This document shows positions 31,523 through 37,439 of a stretch of 37,439 nucleotides of DNA, one piece after another; the first letter of the stretch is position 1, and every line of letters begins with the position of its first letter. The position numbers and the translations under genes were made by a program. The notes beneath the pieces are model-generated. The model was not told the DNA's origin. It did no database searches and was given only the letters and a program-made list of their open reading frames with translations. This DNA comes from an uncultured Prevotellaceae bacterium (GTDB lineage: Bacteria > Bacteroidota > Bacteroidia > Bacteroidales > Bacteroidaceae): positions 1-37,439 of the forward strand of contig CACXFT010000038.1 of assembly GCA_902767045.1 (NCBI GenBank), read 5' to 3'.

Positions 31523-33052
31523 TTATTTCCTGAAATGGTTCCATTTTCTAACAAAGGCATTATAAATCTCTATTTTCTCTTTTCTCTCCAGTCCAAACAT
31601 GTATGACGAAAGTATAACGACCATGCCTGTAAACAGTACTGACAAAACAAACCTATAAGTACCCTGCATACAGAATTGTTTCAATATGATGAATGGAGTG
31701 GAAGATATTAACAGCACGACTATCATCTTGGCCAAATCGAAACAAACGAAACTCCTTATAGGGTAATTAACGAGTTTTTTTACATAATACAACCTTATAC
31801 ATCCATTTATAATTTGAACCAATGTCAAGCTAATAATCACCGTATATGGAGGCATCCCGATTTTCAGTACGAACCAAGAAAGAGGAAAATTGAAGAGTAA
31901 CAGTATTGCTGTTACAAACTGATATTCACGAATATTTCCTGTCGCCCTTATGATTGTTACAAGTAGATTTGTCGCTGTCATAACCAAAGAACATATCAAC
32001 ATCATCTGACAGAACTCTCTCGCGTAATCAGGAACCTCTTTCAACCAGAGATGTAATACATAATCCATTTCGAATATTAAGGGTAATGACAAGAGCAATA
32101 ATAAAAAGAAAGAGAGTCGTGAACCTCTACTGATCAATTTCGACATATCTTCTAATGCTGATGAAGAATACGACTTGATGATTTGAGGATTCAATGCAGT
32201 CTGGAAATTGCTGACAAAACGCATTACTGCCGTATTTACTTGAACCGAAACACCTTGTGCTGCATTCACAACAGGTCCTACAAAAACGTTAATTACAAAT
32301 GAAACACCCTGATTAGTAACTGACCATGCAAACTCACCTATTAGATTCCAAACAGCAAAGCTACCTATCTCCTTCAAGGTAGAGTAGTCACGAACAAGTC
32401 GAAACTTTGCTTCAATAAATTTCTTTGAGCAATATATACGATAAAATTGAAGAACGCCTATAGTAACAATTGCATGCAATACCGCATAAGTTATAAGACG
32501 ATCATAAGAGATTATCAAAAGAAAATAGACAATGACCAGTTTGAACAACACCTCTAAGATGCTTAAATAAGCATAAACGCCCATACGTTCTTTAGCTATG
32601 ATTATAGCGTTATAGGGTACTTGCAAAATGGAGAAGAAAGAAGTTATCACGGAACACTGGAAAACCCATTTCGCGGCACAAAGTCTGTTCGGAGGAATAT
32701 TTAGTTGATTTGATATAAACCACGAACCAACAAGTTCCAGAACTATAACGATAAAAACTGCAATAGAAAAATGGGCTATGAGAGCCGAACAAAAAACATG
32801 GTTTGTCTTCGCACCATCATTGCGTCCTAATTCAAAGGATAAAAACCTTTGAACAGCATTCGACATGCTGCTATTCAAAAAACCAAGGAACGCAACAACT
32901 CCACCAACGACATTATAGATGCCGAAGTCAGTTACACCCAATGCTGCCAGAATTATACGACTCGTATATAAGGATACTGCCATTACCAGCAGCATCCTAA
33001 CATACAAGAAAAGCGTATTCCGAGCTATCCGCTTATTGTTGGTATCAGACAC
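31523..33052 (-). CDS. wzx: Polysaccharide flippase, Wzx-like (MATE/PST superfamily)
   Basis: 509 residues with about 12-14 hydrophobic helices. It starts NKRIARNTLFLYVRMLLVMAVSLYTSRIILAALGVTDFGIYNV, which has the L-Y-x-R-x-x-x-x-x-x-x-L-Y-T-S-R-x-x-L-x-x-L-G pattern common to Wzx/RfbX flippases. It would move undecaprenyl-linked repeat units to the periplasm for the Wzy-like polymerase. 10 bp separate it from the glycerophosphotransferase gene. The 139-bp gap upstream (33053-33191) shows no convincing promoter or gene. Confidence 0.9.
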   Translation of the reverse strand: MSDTNNKRIARNTLFLYVRMLLVMAVSLYTSRIILAALGVTDFGIYNVVGGVVAFLGFLNSSMSNAVQRFLSFELGRNDGAKTNHVFCSALIAHFSIAVFIVIVLELVGSWFISNQLNIPPNRLCAAKWVFQCSVITSFFSILQVPYNAIIIAKERMGVYAYLSILEVLFKLVIVYFLLIISYDRLITYAVLHAIVTIGVLQFYRIYCSKKFIEAKFRLVRDYSTLKEIGSFAVWNLIGEFAWSVTNQGVSFVINVFVGPVVNAAQGVSVQVNTAVMRFVSNFQTALNPQIIKSYSSSALEDMSKLISRGSRLSFFLLLLLSLPLIFEMDYVLHLWLKEVPDYAREFCQMMLICSLVMTATNLLVTIIRATGNIREYQFVTAILLLFNFPLSWFVLKIGMPPYTVIISLTLVQIINGCIRLYYVKKLVNYPIRSFVCFDLAKMIVVLLISSTPFIILKQFCMQGTYRFVLSVLFTGMVVILSSYMFGLERKEKIEIYNAFVRKWNHFRK

Positions 33053-33191
33053 TACTATTGGTGATATTATGTATTAATCTACACTATCAGTGAATATGTA
33101 AAGCTGTGTGGCTCCGTCTTTCATTCAGTATTATCTATTAGTTCCTCTTCTCTCTATTCTGAGTTTTTCATGTTTTATCGTTATGTTTCAT

Positions 33192-34190
33192 CTAATCTAT
33201 AGTATTAAAAATTGTGTATCTGTTACGCATGGTCATAGCCTGTGGTATCAAGGATGTCAGTTCGTCATCAGCAAATTTGATATTGCGCTGAATAGCATCT
33301 GTCAGGCCTATATCGTGATATAATGTATAAAGCTTGTTATATGCGGACTGATTCTTTCTGATATCTCTCTCGACTATCAGGTGTGCCCAACCCACTTGCA
33401 GGCCATGAATAGTTGAACGCTCCGGGTAGTATTCGTCAATCGCGTGGCTTATCAGATGTTCGGCACCACTCGATACCCTCGTCGTTCCACACACTATCAT
33501 GGAAAGACCAGACGTAATCAGGCCGTTTGTCAGATCAAAGAGAAAATCATCCGTCATAAGGTCTCCTTCTGAACTATAATTGAACAATGGCATAACCGAC
33601 TCCTTGGATAGCATAAAGGCCAGCTCGTTGATAGGTTCGCCGATGTTCTTATAGGCCAGCTTCCAGTCTTCAAGGGCAGAGAGGTTTGACATTAGGTCGG
33701 CTACTCCGGCAAGCAGCAGATCCTTGGGCGACTTCTTGATGACATCAAGGTCAACGATGATACCAGTAGGGGGCTGTACGCCGAAACTCTTCTTTTTGCC
33801 ATTTTCCGAAAGTCTGGCCACACATGAATAGATGGCGTCATTCGACAGTGTTGAAGGAACTGTGATGTAAGGAGCATCACACTTGGTGGCACAATACTTT
33901 ACGATGTCAAGCACGCTACCACCGCCGAAGGCAAGAATGATGGCATCAGTATCCTTTATCTTACTGATAACATCTACAGCCTCGTCAACTATTCCACCTT
34001 TTACAAATAATACTTTGTAAAACTCATTTTTGCAGAGTTCTTCGTGATATATGTCGTAAAGGTATTCCTGAGTTACCAGAATCTTTCTTGGGAAGTAAAG
34101 ATGTGCGTTCTTCAGAAGGACGTCAATACGCCCAAGAATATTGTTGCCAGTCTTGATGATGGCAGGCGATTTGAATTCGTTATAATACAT
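33192..34190 (-). CDS. Glycerol-1-phosphate dehydrogenase-like iron/zinc alcohol dehydrogenase
   Basis: 332 residues. NAD-binding loop AFGGGSVLDIVKY (87-99), TVPSTLSNDAIYS (110-122), metal-binding AGVADLMSNLSA (161-172, D165), SSGAEHLISHAID and STIHGLQVGWAHL (two histidines of the metal site). This is the AraM/EgsA/G1PDH branch, normally reducing dihydroxyacetone phosphate to glycerol phosphate. It overlaps the HAD gene by 1 base and sits beside a nucleotidyltransferase gene, so a role in making the activated polyol precursor is likely. The stereochemistry (sn-1, sn-3 or 2-phosphate) cannot be read from sequence. Confidence 0.85.
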   Translation of the reverse strand: MYYNEFKSPAIIKTGNNILGRIDVLLKNAHLYFPRKILVTQEYLYDIYHEELCKNEFYKVLFVKGGIVDEAVDVISKIKDTDAIILAFGGGSVLDIVKYCATKCDAPYITVPSTLSNDAIYSCVARLSENGKKKSFGVQPPTGIIVDLDVIKKSPKDLLLAGVADLMSNLSALEDWKLAYKNIGEPINELAFMLSKESVMPLFNYSSEGDLMTDDFLFDLTNGLITSGLSMIVCGTTRVSSGAEHLISHAIDEYYPERSTIHGLQVGWAHLIVERDIRKNQSAYNKLYTLYHDIGLTDAIQRNIKFADDELTSLIPQAMTMRNRYTIFNTID

Positions 34191-34990
34191 TACAATAGTG
34201 CTTTGTAAAGTTCTTTTATTGAATCAAAGCAATAGTCAGGTTTGAACACAGATGTAGCAATCTCCTCTTTTGTCGCTTCGCCTGTTAACACACAAATGCT
34301 GGTAGCGCCAGCATTAATACCTACCGCAATATCTGTATAGAGTCTGTCGCCTACGCAAGCTATCAAATCGACTGGAGTATTCCACTGCTTCGATACTGCA
34401 TCAATCATTGTTCGCTCAGGCTTTCCGAGGAATTGAGGCATACGGTTTGTTGCCAACTCTATCAATTTGGCAATAGCCCCGCAGTCTGGAATGAACTTAT
34501 TGTCAAGGACAGGACATTTCAGATCACAATTGGTTGCGATGTATGGATAGTCACGGCTCACATAGAAACAGGCACCACGCACCTTTTCATAGTTCAGCTC
34601 GGTATCAAAACCTAACAGTACATAATCAACATCTGAGCCACGATAGTCAACTGGCACTACTTCAAAACCCTCCTGAAGAAGTTCAACCTTCAACGATTCT
34701 GTTCCAACCAGATAGAGCTTAGCCTTTGGTTTATGTTCATTGAGATACATCACCGTAGCATTTACAGACGATGCAATGTTACGCTCAGTAGCTTTGATTC
34801 CAAGTCGGTTAAGTTTTTCCATGTATGATAACTTTCCCTTCGAGCTGTTGTTTGTCATAAACACATACTCCTTTCCCTGCTCATTAAGTAAGTTAAAGAA
34901 TTCTGATGCACCTGGAATGAGTGTGTCTTCGTTGTAGATTGTTCCATCCATGTCCAGCATGAACAGCTGGATGGATTTCAGATCTTGCAT
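34190..34990 (-). CDS. HAD-IIA (NagD-like) phosphatase
   Basis: 266 residues, full-length for the family. Motif I MLDMDGTIY (11-19; nucleophile D13, acid D15), motif II MTNNSSKG (45-52), GKPERTMI with the motif III lysine, and motif IV VGDRLYTDIAVG with the metal-binding D. The cap is of the C2 type. HAD-IIA enzymes dephosphorylate small sugar or polyol phosphates. By position, between the dehydrogenase (1-base overlap) and the nucleotidyltransferase (13-base overlap), it likely acts on a glycerol or dihydroxyacetone phosphate intermediate. Confidence 0.88.
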   Translation of the reverse strand: MQDLKSIQLFMLDMDGTIYNEDTLIPGASEFFNLLNEQGKEYVFMTNNSSKGKLSYMEKLNRLGIKATERNIASSVNATVMYLNEHKPKAKLYLVGTESLKVELLQEGFEVVPVDYRGSDVDYVLLGFDTELNYEKVRGACFYVSRDYPYIATNCDLKCPVLDNKFIPDCGAIAKLIELATNRMPQFLGKPERTMIDAVSKQWNTPVDLIACVGDRLYTDIAVGINAGATSICVLTGEATKEEIATSVFKPDYCFDSIKELYKALL

Positions 34991-35709
34991 AACTTGTCAC
35001 CTTTAAAAATTTCCTCTGCACGATGCAGGTCATCATGATTGTCTATCTCAAACCAACGTCCTTTTATCACGTATGGTTGGAAATTGCAGTCTTTAAAGAT
35101 ATTATCAAGTGCAACCTCTGTCCAACTATTCTCATCTTTACGGGTAACAATAGTATCTTCTATCTCCATAAACAGAGTTTTGGAATCTTCTGCTGAAATC
35201 CGATAGACATCAATAGAAACTGCATAATGTTCCTCGGATGTTATTTTCTTACTGATATGATTTATCTTACTTCCATCCTTCTCTAAGGTAATTTTCATCG
35301 ACTCCTCCATATAACCTGACTTGTCACAGGCTATCTTGCTTTGATTTTCACCATCTAGCATACCTTCAATGATATTGGCATCATAGTAAACATCAGAGTT
35401 CATCAACAGGAACTCCTCACCCTTCACATATTGCGAAGTCAGATAAAGCGAATACATATTATTCGTCTCAGCATACCGCGGGTTGGATACTATATGAACC
35501 TGCGAATACACCTGCTTAAGGTGGTCTGATAGAATCTCTGCCTTATACCCATCCACAACATATATCTCCGTTATACCATTCCGCAACAGATTATCAATCT
35601 GCTTGTCTATAATACGTATTCCATTTACAGGAACCATACACTTTGGGACTTCATTCGTAATCGGGCGTAATCTGCTACCCAATCCTGCTGCTAATATTAC
35701 TGCTTTCAT
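34978..35709 (-). CDS. LicC-like nucleotidyltransferase
   Basis: 243 residues. N-terminal G-x-G-x-R-L motif LAAGLGSRLRPITNEVPKCM (6-25; catalytic K23), NNMYSLYL (83-90), which is a hallmark of LicC-type phosphocholine/phosphopolyol cytidylyltransferases, and MNSDVYYD with D106. The C-terminal part (WFEIDNHDDLHRAEEIF) is the usual lid segment. In this context CTP plus glycerol phosphate giving CDP-glycerol is the simplest reading; phosphocholine or other NDP-sugar synthesis is possible. First gene of the three-gene precursor set; 78 bp from the MBL pseudogene. Confidence 0.85.
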   Translation of the reverse strand: MKAVILAAGLGSRLRPITNEVPKCMVPVNGIRIIDKQIDNLLRNGITEIYVVDGYKAEILSDHLKQVYSQVHIVSNPRYAETNNMYSLYLTSQYVKGEEFLLMNSDVYYDANIIEGMLDGENQSKIACDKSGYMEESMKITLEKDGSKINHISKKITSEEHYAVSIDVYRISAEDSKTLFMEIEDTIVTRKDENSWTEVALDNIFKDCNFQPYVIKGRWFEIDNHDDLHRAEEIFKGDKLCKI

Positions 35710-35787
35710 GATGCTATAATATACCTTGATCTATTTATAATAAATTTCATTATCGTATCTTGAGATTATCGTTCAGAATATACATAA

Positions 35788-36995
35788 CTACAAACTTCTT
35801 ACCATCGTCCCGGACTGGTCAGTCCTCTCAACAGACCAGTTGGCGATTGAAGCAAGCCAATTAAGCATGCTAACTTTGGGATGGCGATAAGTATTGTTTC
35901 CTTGATCTACAGATATGATTGCTTCTATTGCTTGGATACCTGCAACCAAATTATAAATCTTATCGCTTTCTTGAAATCTCCTCCATGATGAGGGACAACA
36001 AGATAGTGTCCTGGGGTAAGCCGCTGAAGAGATGCCTGATGATGTAGAACCTGATTAGCCTGACATGGCAGACTGTCGCCTGTAAAGAACACATGGTTTT
36101 TATCACCCCTTACAAAAAGCATGATTCCTGAATAGTTTGTGGTGCCGCTATTTTCACCAACATAGACACTGACCGACTCGTTCTGAAACAGCTCGTGCAT
36201 TTGGGGAAAGGCGGTTTGCGGAGTCCTCCGTCTTGGCGCAAAACAGATGATGTTGTGACTGCCAAGCACCTGCTCCATCCTGTTATAGAGGCTTTTTGAA
36301 GTCAGTGACTTCATCTTGTCAACACATATGAACTTTGAAAAGTTACGTAACTCAGCATCAGTCATCTGCATCAAACAGTGATAGTGGTCCATATCCCAAT
36401 GTGACAGAATCAAATTAGGATGATCAACAGCATACTGTGATGAATATTGGCTGATATAATGCTGGAGTTCTGCATTAGAGGCTGTTATCGGTGCACCTAT
36501 GTCATAAACCAGCCTGACTTTCCCATTTTGCCGGATTTCATTCCAGTTCCCTTGACTGACATCATTGACTCTGAACTCCAGGTTATTTGTTGAATTAAGT
36601 CGCTCCATCAAAACAAGACGGTTATGATGGTGTGAACTCAACTGAGATGCATCTAAAGGCTGATGAGTCATCAGAAGATGAGTATACTTGTCATTATCAC
36701 CATCGTACCAACTGAAATTGTAGGTGCGACCTATAAGGTATGACTCGAAGTTGTATTCTGCCTGAACTTTCCTCAGCATGTTGATATTCAAGGCATAATA
36801 GCACCCCCTCCTCAACCTGCGTGGAGAACGGTAATTGTCTATCTAAATATAGGAGCCCTTTGTACGCACTTCTCCTGTTTGTTGGATGAAAACGTCATAG
36901 TCACCACTTGTACGGAAATCAAGATACATTGTGTCAAAATTCCCATCGCCACTATATTTATAGTCATCTAGATATACTATAACCTCGTTCGCCAT
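35788..36995 (-). pseudogene. Metallo-beta-lactamase-fold hydrolase broken by amber and frameshift
   Basis: From the ATG at 36995 the frame reads MANEVIVYLDDYKYSGDG to a TAG at 36843-36845. The same frame then continues (IDNYRSPRRL...) for about 300 codons with FRVNDVSQGNWNEI, NLILSHWDMDHYHCL (H-x-D-x-D-H zinc motif near 36381-36404), NHVFFTGDSLP and VPHHGGDF. At the A-run 35974-35976 the frame is lost; one added base restores QESDKIYNLVAGIQAIEAII then SVDQGNNTYRHPKVSMLNWL, the conserved V/I-S-V-x-x-x-N-x-Y-x-H-P ending, to a stop at 35788. The shorter reading from TTG at 36815 to 35925 is thus only part of the gene. A ComEC-type or similar hydrolase; role unknown. Linkage of the first 50 residues is likely but not certain. 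Confidence 0.8.
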
Positions 36996-37049
36996 GAATA
37001 TATAGAGCAAGAAATGAAAGTTTGTGTGTGTCTTATTTTGCCACTTTTC

Positions 37050-37087
37050 ATGAACATAGGTTCGTGGACGGATGAACATAGGTTCAT
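37050..37087 (-). repeat. Two tandem palindromic ATGAACATAGGTTC sites
   Basis: ATGAACATAGGTTC is found at 37050-37063 and 37072-37085, a 22-base period (two helical turns). Each holds the inverted repeat GAAC-N4-GTTC; in the second copy the palindrome extends to ATGAAC-ATAG-GTTCAT. They lie 55 bases upstream of the MBL gene start (read leftward), in the gap after the epimerase gene, so may be operators. Confidence 0.6.
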
Positions 37088-37126
37088 GTTGTAGTTCCTA
37101 AGGATTCATAGGATTTACAAGGAGTG

Positions 37127-37439
37127 TCAGAATGGGCTGTCAAAGTCCTTTAGCAATGGGTGCTTCGTATCTTTCTCGCTGAGGACGGCATGCTCGGTAG
37201 GTATTCTCCAGTCAATACCAAGGGAATCATCCAAGATACTGATGCCACCATCTGCCTCAGGATGATAGAACTCATCACATTTATATTGGAAGACTGCCGT
37301 TTCAGAGAGGACGGCAAAGCCGTGGGCAAAGCCCTTGGGGATGAAGAACTGACGATGAACAGCCTCATCCCATCCTTCTCCAAAAGGAGAAGGAGCACCA
37401 AGCATATTTTCACCCGCTAAAATAACTGCGACATGCTGG
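37127..37439 (-). CDS. rfbC: dTDP-4-dehydrorhamnose 3,5-epimerase, partial, with insertion
   Basis: The 3' half of a gene that continues past the right edge; about 103 residues seen. QHVAVILAGEN, then HRQFFIPKGFAHGFAVLSET with the RmlC consensus R/K-R-Q-x-x-I-P-x-G-F-A-H-G-F, then YKCDEFYHPEADGGI, IGIDWRIPTEH and LSEKDTKHPLL. RmlC makes dTDP-4-dehydro-L-rhamnose, so dTDP-L-rhamnose is probably used by the cluster. Sixteen extra residues (MLGAPSPFGEGWDEAV, 37358-37405) sit between GEN and HRQ, where the family has no gap. Their effect is unknown; the reading frame is kept, so a functional protein is possible. Confidence 0.88.
   Translation of the reverse strand, partial: QHVAVILAGENMLGAPSPFGEGWDEAVHRQFFIPKGFAHGFAVLSETAVFQYKCDEFYHPEADGGISILDDSLGIDWRIPTEHAVLSEKDTKHPLLKDFDSPF
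37358..37405 (-). mobile_element. 48-bp in-frame palindromic insertion in rfbC
   Basis: The inserted segment contains TCCTTCTCC-AAAA-GGAGAAGGA (37373-37394), a perfect 9-base inverted repeat with 4-base loop. Its composition recalls the CTCC...GGAG repeats scattered through Bacteroidota genomes. 48 bases equal 16 codons, so the frame is preserved. No second copy is visible in this window. Confidence 0.6.

Noticed and set aside
31513-31560. Upstream ATG for the second glycerophosphotransferase
   Set aside because: Would overlap the end of the flippase gene; residues before 31512 do not look like the family. Not fully excluded.
35925-36815. MBL protein starting at TTG 36815 and ending at 35925
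   Set aside because: The frame is open upstream to the amber, and conserved C-terminal residues continue in another frame; treated as part of a broken longer gene.

Overview
The window looks like the chromosome of a Bacteroidota species, most likely Prevotella or a close relative. Evidence: a short primary sigma factor lacking region 1.1, promoters of the TAnnTTTG (-7) type, almost no Shine-Dalgarno sequences, an AddAB-type recombination nuclease pair, and several families typical of the phylum (DUF5686, DUF4468, Bacteroidota putative porin, DUF4143 ATPase remnants). The genus is inferred from general resemblance, not from a search.

Left part (about 1-18,800), all on the + strand and comparatively GC-rich, is core genome: the 3' end of a CstA carbon-starvation transporter, a small outer-membrane barrel protein, recR, a membrane protein, a family 2 glycosyltransferase and a GNAT acetyltransferase, two identical tRNA-Asp genes with a strong terminator, a deleted ATPase pseudogene, rpoD, a DUF5686 outer-membrane protein, addA and addB, and an envelope operon (DUF4468 protein, tiny membrane protein, putative porin).

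A junction zone (about 18,772-19,411) holds a terminator, a promoter, a doubtful 49-codon ORF and a second DUF4143 ATPase remnant. From 19,412 to the right edge everything is on the - strand and visibly more AT-rich. This is a surface-polysaccharide (capsule/O-antigen) cluster: at least six intact glycosyltransferase genes, two CDP-glycerol:glycerophosphotransferase-like genes, a Wzy-like polymerase, a Wzx-like flippase, a hexapeptide acetyltransferase, a possible Fam20/PI-kinase-like kinase, a three-gene set likely to make an activated glycerol phosphate (nucleotidyltransferase, HAD phosphatase, G1P-dehydrogenase-like enzyme), and part of a dTDP-rhamnose epimerase gene. Taken together they suggest a Wzx/Wzy-type glycan decorated with glycerol phosphate, O-acetyl and perhaps a directly kinase-added phosphate.

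The cluster carries many scars: a glycosyltransferase split by a frameshift, a deletion that joins the start of one glycosyltransferase to the tail of an acetyltransferase, a metallo-beta-lactamase-fold gene with both an in-frame amber and a one-base deletion, a 48-bp in-frame palindromic insertion in the epimerase gene, and a Panacea/DUF4065 antitoxin with a putative toxin that has its own promoter and palindromic operator. Best candidates for something undescribed are the kinase-like protein in the capsule operon, the toxin-antitoxin pair, and the palindromic insertion. No CRISPR array, intact transposase, rRNA or phage gene was seen.
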